Assembly: GCF_030412785.1 (NCBI RefSeq)
Contig: NZ_CP125296.1
Location: forward strand, 2,245,678-2,309,677
DNA length: 64,000 nucleotides
Direction of reading: 5' to 3'
Source of the DNA: Paraburkholderia sabiae
Lineage (GTDB): Bacteria > Pseudomonadota > Gammaproteobacteria > Burkholderiales > Burkholderiaceae
Position 1 is the first letter of the stretch. Every line of letters starts with the position of its first letter. Under the pieces are notes generated by a model. It had not been told where the DNA came from and did no database searches. It saw only the letters and a program-made list of their open reading frames with translations. The translations under genes were made by a program, and so were the position numbers. Positions 17,728 to 27,105 of this stretch are shown in pieces.

Positions 17728-18176
17728 GCGAACAGCGAAAAGCCGCCGACCAGCTTATTGATCCTGTTCCTCGGTCCGACGAGACCGACTGCGAGGTACA
17801 GCAGCGAATCGCCGGGGAGCGCTTGAACGGCATCGAGAAACGCCGCGTAATCCGTCGTGGCCTGTCCTTGCACGGGAAAGTCCACCACATCGCAATGTGC
17901 CAACGATTTCCGGCGAAGCTCGCCCAACTGTTTCGCCGTCGCCTTGAGCACGGAAATGCCGACAGGAATGAGTCCGGGGTGTGCCGTACCGTCGCGCTCC
18001 CGCAGCGGCGCGCCCACAAGATGACTGTGCCGCTGCCCCAGCGTGAACGCGACCACGGCTGCGGCATTCGACGCTTTGCCCGGCGACAATGCTTCGTCCA
18101 CGACGATGACACAGCGCTCGGGCTTTTGCGGAGTCTCCGCTTCGGTTGAAGAACCTGCTTCCGTTTGCAATAACAA
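17724..18176 (-). CDS. DUF2000-like protein, first gene of the overlapping operon
   Basis: The frame is open a long way upstream, but that part is antisense to the catalase gene. I place the start at a TTG (18176) with AGGAG seven bases before it, giving 150 residues; an ATG at 18260 would give 178. The core (RCVIVVDEALSPGKASNAAAVVAFTLGQ...GLIPVGISVLKATAKQLGELRRKS) resembles the DUF2000 family, of unknown function and usually about 140 residues, which fits the TTG start. It overlaps the enoyl-CoA hydratase start by four bases. Confidence 0.7.
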   Translation of the reverse strand: MLLQTEAGSSTEAETPQKPERCVIVVDEALSPGKASNAAAVVAFTLGQRHSHLVGAPLRERDGTAHPGLIPVGISVLKATAKQLGELRRKSLAHCDVVDFPVQGQATTDYAAFLDAVQALPGDSLLYLAVGLVGPRNRINKLVGGFSLFA

Positions 18177-18404
18177 TTCCAATCTCCTGAGAAAAGCCCT
18201 GGAGACGATGCTAGGGAAGATCCGGCGGAAAGTATTGGACGATTTTGCAGCGGTTGTCATTGGCCATCCGATCGCCCCGAAGACCGTTTCCTGCGATTCA
18301 TAAGTGTTTGTCCGAACCGTCAATTCGAATTCGACTCCAAACCGCCTAGAGTGAATGCTGAGTTTGATCGGCGGCAGCCCACTCAATTCATCCGGAGCGT
18401 CTAC

Positions 18405-19364
18405 ATGAGACTCGCACCATCGGAAAACCCGGCACCCTCGGCAGCACCCGACGAAGACTATTCCGCGCTTGCCAGCGAGATCGTCGACATCTTCTACAAG
18501 ATCTACGGCAACCATCCCGGCTTTCGCGTCAATCACGCGAAAGGGCTCGTCGCGCAAGGCCATTTCGTCGCCGCGCCCACAGCGGCGGCACTGAGCCGCG
18601 CCGCGCTTTTCGATGGCAGCACCATTCCCTTCACCGTGCGGTTTTCGAACGACGGCGGCTTTCCGGCCATCCCGGACGGCGCGCCCGGCAACATCAAGGG
18701 CATGGCCGTCAAGTTCCATCTGCCCGGCGGACGCGAAGTCGACATCGTGATGCTGGCCGTCAAGACATTTCCGATGGCAACGGGAGAGGGTTTTCGCGAT
18801 CTGCTGTGGGCGATCAGCGAGAGTCCCGAAGGCGCACCCAAACCGACCGCACTGGATGAATTCGCCGCCAGCCATCCGACCGTTTCCGCATCGTTCGATA
18901 CGGCGGGTACGCCGGACAGCTTTGCGCACGAACAGTACTATGGCCTCAATGCCTTTATCTTCGTCGACGGGGACGGGCGCAGGCAGGCGGTGCGATACAT
19001 CATGGCCCCGGAAGAAATCGTCTATCTGAGTGCGGAAGAAGCCGCGCAGCAATCTCTCGATTTCCTTATCGACGACTTGCCGCAGCGCATCGCGAAGAAG
19101 CCGGTTTTATTCCATCTCACTGCGCAACTCGCCGAAGCCGGCGATCAGACCAAAGACCCAAGCGAGCCGTGGTCCCGCGATCATCGGGTGGTAGACCTGG
19201 GCGTGCTGACCGTGGACAAGGTTCTGGTCGACAGCCGGGAGGTGCAGAAAGATCTCCTCTTCCTGCCGACCAACCTCACTGATGGAATCGAGTTATCCGA
19301 TGACAGGATGCCCCTCATCCGCACTGCGGTTTACGGGGTCGCGTTTGCACGACGCACTCGCTGA
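18405..19364 (+). CDS. Catalase-family peroxidase, SrpA type
   Basis: A 319-residue short catalase-like haem protein. The distal haem-pocket His is at 44 in FRVNHAKGLVAQGHF, followed by PFTVRFSNDGGFPAIPDGAPGNIKGMAVKFHLPGG, the catalase core strand. GGAGCG before the ATG at 18405 decides the start over one 18 codons earlier. Such proteins lack the long C-terminal part of classical catalases and usually act as peroxidases on organic peroxides. No signal peptide. Transcribed divergently from the DUF2000 operon. Confidence 0.85.
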   Translation: MRLAPSENPAPSAAPDEDYSALASEIVDIFYKIYGNHPGFRVNHAKGLVAQGHFVAAPTAAALSRAALFDGSTIPFTVRFSNDGGFPAIPDGAPGNIKGMAVKFHLPGGREVDIVMLAVKTFPMATGEGFRDLLWAISESPEGAPKPTALDEFAASHPTVSASFDTAGTPDSFAHEQYYGLNAFIFVDGDGRRQAVRYIMAPEEIVYLSAEEAAQQSLDFLIDDLPQRIAKKPVLFHLTAQLAEAGDQTKDPSEPWSRDHRVVDLGVLTVDKVLVDSREVQKDLLFLPTNLTDGIELSDDRMPLIRTAVYGVAFARRTR

Positions 19365-19421
19365 TTACCCACATGGCGATGAACCGGCGTAGCGGTTGCA
19401 TGCCGGTTCGCCATCGATATA

Positions 19422-19440
19422 TCAAACTGAGTCAAACTGA
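19422..19440. repeat. Ten-base tandem repeat over a stop codon
   Basis: TCAAACTGA occurs twice, separated by one G. On the minus strand this duplicates the final Ser-Val-stop codons of the Rieske flavoprotein gene. Confidence 0.75.
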
Positions 19441-20958
19441 ATCGCTCTCCATCTCGACTTCCGCCCGCAGACTGTCGATGTCGCGATAGATCGACGCTAC
19501 CGCGAGCACGCGTCCGTCGCGCAGATAGCGCAGCACACAGTCGCGCCCTTCGATACTGCCGTCCACCGAAATCGCGTCCCAACTCTCCGCATGCCCGACG
19601 TAGTTGATCGGCACATCGTAGTGCTGGCTCCAGAAAAAGGGCACGGCGTCGAACTTCTCTCGCCCGCCAATCATGTTCATCGCCGCTGTTTGCCCCTGAC
19701 GCTGCGCGACCACCCAATGCTCCGCGCGAATCGCCGCGCCACTATGCGGATCGGGCCAGCGAGCGATATCGCCGGCAGCGAAAATGCCGGGCACGCTGGT
19801 TTGCAGGTACGCATCGACCGTCACGCCCCGGTCGATCGCGAGTCCCGCCTGCTCGGCCAACGCCAGCCGTGGTCGAACGCCCGCGCCGACCACCACGAGA
19901 TCCGCGTCCACCCTGCCGCCTGCTTTCAGCGACACGCCGTTCGCATCGATCGCACTGATCGTGTTCTCCAGATGAAAAACGACGCCATGTTCCTCGTGCA
20001 ATTGCCGCACGAAATCACCCATCTCCGGACCTAGCACACGTTCCATCGGACGACGGTCCGGCGCCACGACATGGACTTCGAGTCCGCGCGTGCGCAATGA
20101 CGCAGCCACTTCCAGGCCGATGAAGCTGGCCCCGACCACGACGACGCGCCGTGCATTCGCCGCGCCGGCGATGATCGCGCGACTGTCGGCCAGCGAGCGA
20201 AGCGTATGCACATGCGGCAGGTCCATGCCGGGAATCGGCAAGCGAACCGGTTCGGCGCCCGTCGCCAGCAGCAAGCGATCGTAGGGCACCTTGCTGCCAT
20301 CCGACAGTTCCACTTCCTGCGTCGCAGTGTGAATGCGTACGACGCTGACCTTCAGCCGCAGATCGATGCGTTGATCTGCATAAAACGCGCTATCGCGCAG
20401 CGGCAGCCAGTCCTCCGGCGCACTGCCCGCGAGATAGTCTTTGGAGAGATTCGGCCGGTCGACGGGCGCGGCGTCGTCGTCACTGAGCATCGTGAGATTG
20501 CCCGCGTAGCCGAGTTGCCGGAGACGCTCGGCGGCAGCAAAACCGGCAGCCCCACCGCCCACGATGACGATCTTCTGCGGCGCTTGACCCGGTACTTCGA
20601 TCGAACCCGAAGATGGCGCAAGCCTCTGCAGCACGAAGACCTTTCCGTCTCGAACCGCGGTGGACCAGCACCCGACAGGACTCAGCCCCGGCGCTCGCAG
20701 CGCCGCGCCTGTTCGCAGGCTGAAACACGCGTGATGCCACGGGCAACGTACCGTGTCGCCGACAATCAGCCCTTCGTCGAGCGGCCCGTGATAGTGCGTA
20801 CAGGCGGCATCCACGGCGAGGAATTCGTCACCGACGCGCGCAATCATCACCCTGTCGTCGCCGACATGACCCGCCTGCAGACCCGAGTCGCCGAACGATT
20901 CGATGGCAACGCCTTGCGTCAGATCGGGACCGTTTTCGTTTGTTGCGTCGCTGCTCAT
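19432..20958 (-). CDS. Rieske-domain FAD/NAD ferredoxin reductase (AIFM3-like)
   Basis: A 508-residue fusion. Residues 15-110 are a Rieske domain with ligands C53-x-H55 and C72-x2-H75 (CTHYHG, CPWHHACF). From about 120 a two-dinucleotide-binding reductase follows: FAD loop IVIVGGGAAGFAAAERL, NAD loop VVVVGASFIGLEVAASL near 258, and GIFAAGDIARWPDP near 390. This is the AIFM3 / putidaredoxin-reductase architecture, moving electrons from NAD(P)H through FAD to an internal 2Fe-2S centre. GAGG before the ATG at 20958 supports the start; an earlier Met adds ten residues. The final electron acceptor is unknown. It stands alone, convergent with the catalase gene. Confidence 0.9.
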   Translation of the reverse strand: MSSDATNENGPDLTQGVAIESFGDSGLQAGHVGDDRVMIARVGDEFLAVDAACTHYHGPLDEGLIVGDTVRCPWHHACFSLRTGAALRAPGLSPVGCWSTAVRDGKVFVLQRLAPSSGSIEVPGQAPQKIVIVGGGAAGFAAAERLRQLGYAGNLTMLSDDDAAPVDRPNLSKDYLAGSAPEDWLPLRDSAFYADQRIDLRLKVSVVRIHTATQEVELSDGSKVPYDRLLLATGAEPVRLPIPGMDLPHVHTLRSLADSRAIIAGAANARRVVVVGASFIGLEVAASLRTRGLEVHVVAPDRRPMERVLGPEMGDFVRQLHEEHGVVFHLENTISAIDANGVSLKAGGRVDADLVVVGAGVRPRLALAEQAGLAIDRGVTVDAYLQTSVPGIFAAGDIARWPDPHSGAAIRAEHWVVAQRQGQTAAMNMIGGREKFDAVPFFWSQHYDVPINYVGHAESWDAISVDGSIEGRDCVLRYLRDGRVLAVASIYRDIDSLRAEVEMESDSV

Positions 20959-21184
20959 GTCGACCTCGCGCGTTTTCATGTGCGTCAAATTACCTTAGGC
21001 GAAAAGCGGCGCGAACGCACAGAAGGGTGCGACACAGGCTCTCCGGTTCAGACCAACGCACGGCTTCGACTTCGGGAGACGAGTCCTGACGCGAAAATCA
21101 GCGATTACAATGCTCGCTCGGCCAGAGCCGCAAAACTATTCAAAACAGGTTGTTCCCACTGGAACGACAAGGACGATCGAGACA

Positions 21185-22684
21185 ATGCTCAGAAAGAAGG
21201 TAATCCCGCTCGCTTTCACGATTCTTCTCCACGCATTGCCAGCGAGCGCGCAGCAGACGACGAACCGTGACGAGTTTTACTGGCTGGGCGAAATCAACAA
21301 GGCTACGGCCGTCATCAACACGCAAGAAGGCCTGCTGGACAAAACATTGACGCCGGGCATCGCGGCCGGGCTCGCCAAAGTGCTTCACGACGGCAATCAA
21401 CCCGGCGGCAAGCGCCCTTCCACCGTCATCACGTTCGAGCCGCTGCTGATCCAGGCCGCAGGAATGGACGTCACACTGCTGCACGCGGGACGCTCGAGTC
21501 AGGACATGCACGCCACGTATCGCGCCGCCATCTTGCGCGACGACATGCTCCGCCTCGCCGACCAGCTGAACAAGACGTCCACGACACTCGTGACGCTCGC
21601 GCAGAAGCATGAACACACCATCGTGCCGAATTACACCAATGGCGTTGCCGCGCAGCCGAATAGCTACGGCCACTATCTCCTTGGCTACGCTGCAGGCCTC
21701 GATCGTGACGCTCAGCGCATTCGCGAAGCATATGCGCGCATCGATCTGTGCCCGATGGGAACGACAGTTCTGAACGGCACGAGCTGGCCGTTGGACCGCA
21801 CTCGCATGGCGCAATATCTGGGCTTCGCCGACATCGTCGATAACGCCTACGATGCCCATCAGATCGCCGCGGTCGATCATCCGGTGGAAGTGGGTTCGAT
21901 CGTCACGAGCATCGCGCTTCATGCGGGCAGCTTCATCGAGGACGTCATGACGCAATATGCGCAGCCGCGTCCGTGGATTCTTCTTCAGGAAGGCGGCAAC
22001 AACACGTACGTGTCGAGCGCGATGCCGCAAAAGCGCAATCCGGGCCTGTTGAATTCGACACGCGCGGATGCATCGACGGCGATCACGCTGGCGATGGGGC
22101 CGATCATGCGTGCACACAATCTGCCGCCCGGCATGCCCGACGCAAAGGAAGTCCGCGACAACAAGGAAATGGTGAACAGCGCCATTACCGTCTTGCGCAA
22201 GTGGGACGATATCCTCAAGGCGCTGGTGATCGATCAGGGTCGAGCACTGGACGAACTGAACAGCGACTGGACAGCATCGCAGGAAGTCGCCGACGTGCTG
22301 ATGCGGAAGTACAAACTGCCGTTCCGGCTGGGACATCACTTTGCGTCGGAGGTCGTGGAATACGCGAGAGCACACGATATCAAGCCAAGCGATTTCCCCT
22401 ACGATCAGGCGAAGCGAATCTACGCCGAAACGACCAGCGGCTATGGCAATGGCGTATTGCCGATGAGCGAGGAAGAATTTCGCTCGACGCTCAATCCGGT
22501 CGCTATCGTCAACAATCGACGTACCGTCGGCGGCCCTCAACCGGCTGAGATGGAGCGCATGCTGACTGAGGCGAAGGCGAAGCTCGCGCAACAGGACAAA
22601 TGGGTGACAGAGAAGCGCGGCAAGATCGATTCATCGTTGGCCGGGCTCGATCGTGACTTCGACAAGCTTCTGACGGGTAAGTGA
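21185..22684 (+). CDS. Exported lyase of the argininosuccinate/fumarase superfamily
   Basis: A 499-residue protein. The superfamily signature SSAMPQKRNPG starts at residue 277, with the mobile-loop serines 277/278 and Lys283 in place, and other conserved blocks (LHAGRSSQDMHATYRAA, PNYTNGVAAQPNSYGHYL) match the argininosuccinate-lyase subgroup. The ATG at 21185 begins a clear Sec signal (MLRKKVIPLAFTILLHALPASAQQ). Members are normally cytoplasmic, so export is odd. The substrate should be an amine or alcohol adduct of fumarate, but this cannot be named. It converges with an exported gamma-glutamylcyclotransferase-like gene 14 bases away. Confidence 0.85.
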   Translation: MLRKKVIPLAFTILLHALPASAQQTTNRDEFYWLGEINKATAVINTQEGLLDKTLTPGIAAGLAKVLHDGNQPGGKRPSTVITFEPLLIQAAGMDVTLLHAGRSSQDMHATYRAAILRDDMLRLADQLNKTSTTLVTLAQKHEHTIVPNYTNGVAAQPNSYGHYLLGYAAGLDRDAQRIREAYARIDLCPMGTTVLNGTSWPLDRTRMAQYLGFADIVDNAYDAHQIAAVDHPVEVGSIVTSIALHAGSFIEDVMTQYAQPRPWILLQEGGNNTYVSSAMPQKRNPGLLNSTRADASTAITLAMGPIMRAHNLPPGMPDAKEVRDNKEMVNSAITVLRKWDDILKALVIDQGRALDELNSDWTASQEVADVLMRKYKLPFRLGHHFASEVVEYARAHDIKPSDFPYDQAKRIYAETTSGYGNGVLPMSEEEFRSTLNPVAIVNNRRTVGGPQPAEMERMLTEAKAKLAQQDKWVTEKRGKIDSSLAGLDRDFDKLLTGK

Positions 22685-22698
22685 TCTTCGGGCACTGC

Positions 22699-23514
22699 CT
22701 ACCGGCTCCGCTCCGTCCGGGGACACACATCGCCTTTGCGTTTGGCGATCGCAGCGACGGTCGATGCATAGTCCTCGGAAAACGTCCGCTGCCCGAAGCA
22801 CGGCGCGGATGTCGCGAGCAGTGCATCGACCTTTGCGAACTGCTTGTCGAACACCCACGGACGCCGCGCGAGCGTGCGATCGTTGAGCCAGTACGGACTC
22901 CAGTCCCGCGTGGTCTCGATGATCTCGCGCGCGAACTCGGGTCCGTATTCGAGCCCGCCTTCGATCACCACATCGATATACGACTCGACGAGTGGAAACC
23001 GCGCATCCGGCACGGGGAGTCCTTCGCCGGGCGCCTTGCCTGCGGCCTTCGGCACGTAGACCCAGACGGTCCCCTGTGCGGGCAGCGGCTGCCACGACAC
23101 GGCCTCGATGAGCGCGCGAGGCACTTCGACACGCACGTATCCCTTCTCGCGCTCATCGAATGCGGACATGTCGTTGCCGGCAGCGGGATAGATCACGCCA
23201 TTGATCGTCATCGGCGCTTCGCCCTCGACGGGACGCCGCAGCCCGAGCGCCGTGAACCCCGATCCCGCGCGGTCGCTCCAGCTGCGCACATAGCCGAACG
23301 CCGCCGACACGCGCACCGGAATCGCCGCAACCGGCTTGCCCGCTGTCGCGTCGCGCGATGGCGTGTTGATGAGCGAGCCGTAGCCGAAGATGAACTGCGT
23401 CGGTTGATCGGGAAGACGCGTTCCCCAGAAGTCGCCGCTGGTCTGCGCATGCGCCTCCGGGACAACGAGCGCCAGTGCTACGACAAATCCTCGAATCATC
23501 GCCATCGCCGACAT
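22699..23514 (-). CDS. Exported gamma-glutamylcyclotransferase-like protein
   Basis: A 271-residue protein. After a Sec signal (MSAMAMIRGFVVALALVVPEAHA) comes FIFGYGSLI, the phosphate-loop-like YGSL motif of the cyclotransferase fold (Tyr45-Leu48), and FDEREKGYVRVEV carries the expected catalytic Glu. GGAGA before the ATG at 23514 fixes the start. Family enzymes cyclise gamma-glutamyl groups to 5-oxoproline and normally sit in the cytosol; here the signal puts it in the periplasm. The C-terminal half (DWSPYWLNDRTLARRPW) is extra to the minimal fold. Confidence 0.75.
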   Translation of the reverse strand: MSAMAMIRGFVVALALVVPEAHAQTSGDFWGTRLPDQPTQFIFGYGSLINTPSRDATAGKPVAAIPVRVSAAFGYVRSWSDRAGSGFTALGLRRPVEGEAPMTINGVIYPAAGNDMSAFDEREKGYVRVEVPRALIEAVSWQPLPAQGTVWVYVPKAAGKAPGEGLPVPDARFPLVESYIDVVIEGGLEYGPEFAREIIETTRDWSPYWLNDRTLARRPWVFDKQFAKVDALLATSAPCFGQRTFSEDYASTVAAIAKRKGDVCPRTERSR

Positions 23515-23637
23515 TGTCAGGTCTCCGTGTAGCGGACAGTCATCCACAGGTTTCAACCGTCGATCTTCCATTGTTGTCCGGAGAGTCGTCAACATTCGAA
23601 GGTTGCCGGTTGTGCCTGCGTCCCCGCCGCCTACCCG

Positions 23638-25875
23638 CTAATCACGGCTCAACCGCCTCGGCGCGAGTCCCGTCGACGACACCCAGAAACGGCTCGACAC
23701 GCGGCTCGTGCCGTGTTCGTCGCAAACCGTCAGCGTCGCGATATGCTCGCCCTCCGCTACGGGAGGCGCGACCCAGAGATCGCGTCCGCGCCCGACCTCG
23801 ATACCGTCGATCGACCAGATGTGCGTATCGTCCGGGAGCGGCTTCGTTCCCGCCGACATGCCGCTTCCCCACAGCCTCATTCGCGAATGACCCGCCACTG
23901 TCGCGGTTTGCAGCGGCCAGTGAATCGCGGCCGTCGGCGCGCGCTGCGGCACAGTAATCTCGACGCTTTCCGAAGTCGCCGTATGAAAACCGTCGGACGC
24001 AAGTACCGCTACCCAATGGCGGCCCGGCGCGATAACCGCGAGCGGCACGCTGGTTTTCGTCGACTGTACGCGCAACTCGAGCAGGCGCCATGTTTTGCCT
24101 TCGTCGCTGGAAATGCGCAGATGCGTTTCGAGATCCCGGCCGCGAGGCGTCTGCCATTCGAGAGAAAGGCCGGCGTCCGTCACTTCGGCGCGAAGCGCCT
24201 TGATTGCCGGCGCCTGGTCGGGCGCGTCGCGACTCCACAACTTCTCTTCGCCGCGAACGATACGCATGGTCGCGGCGTGAGCCGAATCCGGCACGACCGC
24301 CGTGACAATGCGAGGACAGGCCCCGTGCGGGTCATGACAGCCGCATCCGCACGAACTTGCGCCGTGCCCGCATCCGCAGCCGTTGCCGCAGGCTGAGAGC
24401 GGTTGATGACGTAGCGCGCCAGCACTGACGACCTCGCCATTCGAATCGAGAATCTCGAGCCGTTCTTCGCCGGCAATGCCGCCGCCCACGAATGCATCGA
24501 GCCGAAGGACCGAGCGCACTTCCAGCTTGCCATCCTGCAACAGACCGGATACGACAATCGCAGGTTTGAGTTCGGCCCGGCTTGCTTCATGGACCAGGTA
24601 TTCCTCGACGGGATTCGGGTAGGGCAAGTCTCTCGGCAGCCAGTATCGACGATACAGCTTCGAGCTATCCCACCACGGCGGCCGGTCGCCTGTCGATATG
24701 TAGCGCGGATTGAACCAGCTGCTGCCGATCTGCGCCTTATAGTGATAGAGCGATGTCCAACGCGGTCCGCAATACGACATGTAGTCCTTTGCGGTCGCGG
24801 GATCGTAAAGCGCCCCATTGCTGATGTCGAGGCCGAATTCACCGATGCTCGCAGTGCGTGCGCCCGGCGTGTCGTACGGTTCGTACGCAGGATATCCCGG
24901 ATCGGGCGTGCCCACGTTCCCGCATGGCGCGTGCGGAAAGCCCTGATAGTGACCGAGTTCGTGGGCCATCGTGACGCCGTCTCCCGCGATGCCAGCGCTG
25001 ACGTCGCCGCTATCGCATCCGATCACAGGCCCATCCGGCGTTCCTACCGGAAGCAAGCCGTAGTACATGAAGTCCGGGTGATCCCCGGCGATCATGCCGT
25101 CGACCACCTTGGCGATATGCAGCCAGAACAGCAGATCGTTCCAGCCCGTCGAGCAGCCACCCGCGGCGGCGGGCGCGCCCGCCAGCGTCTCTGACCACGT
25201 GAATATGCCGGCGAGCGAAATACTGGGCACGTTTTCGACCGGATAAGTCAGCATTGTCCATGTGGCCGTGTTCGCGAAGTCGGCAGCCGTCGTCGGGCCG
25301 AGCTGCACCTGATTGCCCGCGGCGTCCTGCCCCCAGTAGCGAATCGGGATGCCGCGTATCTGCAGGGTTTGAAGCAGCGTGGCGTCGACGTTGATCGTGC
25401 GGCTTGCTGCGTTTCCCGATGCCGGTTGAATCGATGCGACGAGCCGGAAACTGCCGTGCATCTGATCCGCGGGAATCACGAAGTTGAGCGTGTTGCCCAG
25501 CGATCCTCGGACGGTAGCGTATGAATCCGCCGGATCGAAGTTGACCGTTGCCGGCCATTGCCCGATGGGCGTGAACGTGTTCTCCCATACGCCCAGGCCA
25601 TTCCGGCGTTGCAACGAAAGTGTTCCGGCAATACCGTGATGCTCGATAAAACCGCCGACGTAGATGCGCACCCAGGCAGGCTTGTTGGCGACCAGCGTGA
25701 CGCCGTTGTCGGGCCCGCGATCGGCCGGATCGGTCAGGTGGCGGCTGGCCTCGAACCACTGAATGGCCTGCGTGACTTCGACACCCGCGACGTAGACCAG
25801 CGACAGCTTGAAGATATCGCGGTCCTTGATGAATTCGCTGATGAGGTCGATGGGAAGATGCGTCAGATCGGGCAT
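23638..25875 (-). CDS. Large metzincin-type zinc metalloprotease
   Basis: A 745-residue protein. The ATG at 25875 follows AAGGAG; the longer open frame upstream has no gene-like composition. The zinc motif is HELGHYQGFPH at 305-315, matching HExxHxxGxxH, and DYMSYCGPRW about 55 residues later provides the Met-turn. Residues 1-200 look like an Ig/jelly-roll-type module, and the C-terminal part has fibronectin-like segments (LSLEWQTPRGRDLETHLRISSDEGKTWRLL). A Cys/His/Gly-rich stretch lies at about 496-521. No signal peptide is visible, so it is either cytoplasmic or secreted by a leaderless route. Substrate unknown. Confidence 0.8.
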   Translation of the reverse strand: MPDLTHLPIDLISEFIKDRDIFKLSLVYVAGVEVTQAIQWFEASRHLTDPADRGPDNGVTLVANKPAWVRIYVGGFIEHHGIAGTLSLQRRNGLGVWENTFTPIGQWPATVNFDPADSYATVRGSLGNTLNFVIPADQMHGSFRLVASIQPASGNAASRTINVDATLLQTLQIRGIPIRYWGQDAAGNQVQLGPTTAADFANTATWTMLTYPVENVPSISLAGIFTWSETLAGAPAAAGGCSTGWNDLLFWLHIAKVVDGMIAGDHPDFMYYGLLPVGTPDGPVIGCDSGDVSAGIAGDGVTMAHELGHYQGFPHAPCGNVGTPDPGYPAYEPYDTPGARTASIGEFGLDISNGALYDPATAKDYMSYCGPRWTSLYHYKAQIGSSWFNPRYISTGDRPPWWDSSKLYRRYWLPRDLPYPNPVEEYLVHEASRAELKPAIVVSGLLQDGKLEVRSVLRLDAFVGGGIAGEERLEILDSNGEVVSAGALRHQPLSACGNGCGCGHGASSCGCGCHDPHGACPRIVTAVVPDSAHAATMRIVRGEEKLWSRDAPDQAPAIKALRAEVTDAGLSLEWQTPRGRDLETHLRISSDEGKTWRLLELRVQSTKTSVPLAVIAPGRHWVAVLASDGFHTATSESVEITVPQRAPTAAIHWPLQTATVAGHSRMRLWGSGMSAGTKPLPDDTHIWSIDGIEVGRGRDLWVAPPVAEGEHIATLTVCDEHGTSRVSSRFWVSSTGLAPRRLSRD

Positions 25876-26060
25876 GGCTCGCTCCTTCGATACGCGCTGC
25901 GGGTTCGACGAGAGGAGAGGCCAGGCGGAGTGCCAGGTATGGCTTGCCGATTCAATCCGGCCCCGTGCTGTAAGACGAACGTCGGGTGCCGTTTTGGAAG
26001 TCGTCGGGATCGGGCATCGCGGAAACGGCGCGACGCGCTGACGCGAGCACGCGAGTTCGC

Positions 26061-26969
26061 TCAGACTTCGCCACCCGACACAGGTGCAATCACCGCTCGC
26101 TGCCGGGCGATCTGAACGAGCGCAATGCTCGCAAAGACGAGAGCGATGGCGATCAGTTCCAGCATCCCGAACCGCTCGCCGAGCGCCCAACCGATCAGCA
26201 AAGTCACAGCGGGAGCCAGGTAGTTTGCACTCGACGACGCAACCGCACCGAGTTGCTCAAGCAAGTAGTAATAGATCAGGAAGGCCACGCCTGTGCCCAG
26301 AACGCCGAGCCCGACGATCACACCTGCCGTCGCGCGCCAGTCCTGAAGCAGACGCCCCATGCCCGTAAAGTCCGTGCAAAACGACAGAATGAGCAGCGCC
26401 AGGCCCATTTGCCATGTAGCGAGAGCGATGGGCGGCAAATTGGCCGGCGACAAGAATACACGGACGTAGATATAGGAAAGTCCGAGTACGCTCGCACTCG
26501 CCAGCAACCACAGGACACCCGCCGCACTGATCGCGCCGTCGCCGTCCTCCCATGGACGCGCGATCAGAACGATACCCAGGAAGCCGAGCACCACGGCAGT
26601 CGCCATCACGACTGTGAGTTTCTCCGTTCGCAGCAGAACCAGAGAAAAAACCGCTGTGAACAGTGCAATCGATCCGCCTAGCACGCCGGCAATGCCGAGC
26701 GGAACCAGCGCCGTGCCTTTGATGATCGCGATGAAGTAAAAGGCCGTTGCGCCTGCCGCCATGATCAGAAAATGCGGCAGCAGCCGCATCTGCGCCCGCG
26801 TAATGGCTCGCTGCTGCCACGCCGCGAGCGCGAGCGGCAGGAAGCCAAACAAGACCCGCAAGAACGCCACCTGAACGGGACTGATGAGATCCGTGGCCCA
26901 TTTCATGTAGACGAGATTCATGCCCCCGAGCAGGCCGAGGAGAAGGAAGGCAACCGTCGATAGTTTCAT
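26061..26969 (-). CDS. EamA/DMT-family inner-membrane transporter
   Basis: A 302-residue protein with ten hydrophobic segments in two repeated halves, the EamA drug/metabolite pattern (LLLGLLGGMNLVYMKWATDLISPVQVAFLRVLFG at the start; YLAPAVTLLIGWALGERF in the second half). The start at 26969 begins directly with the first membrane helix; the frame upstream adds 39 polar residues with no gene-like features. Probably an exporter of amino acids or metabolites. It lies 136 bases from the Rieske oxygenase gene on the same strand, but I see no evidence of a shared role. Confidence 0.85.
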   Translation of the reverse strand: MKLSTVAFLLLGLLGGMNLVYMKWATDLISPVQVAFLRVLFGFLPLALAAWQQRAITRAQMRLLPHFLIMAAGATAFYFIAIIKGTALVPLGIAGVLGGSIALFTAVFSLVLLRTEKLTVVMATAVVLGFLGIVLIARPWEDGDGAISAAGVLWLLASASVLGLSYIYVRVFLSPANLPPIALATWQMGLALLILSFCTDFTGMGRLLQDWRATAGVIVGLGVLGTGVAFLIYYYLLEQLGAVASSSANYLAPAVTLLIGWALGERFGMLELIAIALVFASIALVQIARQRAVIAPVSGGEV

Positions 26970-27105
26970 GGCTCGTCTGGTGGCAATGAGACGACAAAGG
27001 ACGGGCCGGGCCCGTCCTTCCTTCGTGAAGCAGATGCTTTCCTGCGCAAGCAGCGACCTATGCGCGTTGGACTCGTGTCGACCCAACGGACATGTATCGG
27101 CGACG

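Noticed and set aside
17724..19052. A 442-residue minus-strand open frame ending with the DUF2000-like protein
   Set aside because: Its first 260 codons are antisense to the well-supported catalase gene and have shadow-like composition; the ribosome site supports the TTG at 18176.
24317..24388. The Cys-rich stretch of the metalloprotease as a ferredoxin-like cluster site
   Set aside because: Cys spacing does not follow CxxCxxCxxxC, and His and Gly are mixed in; only a possible metal or disulfide site can be claimed.
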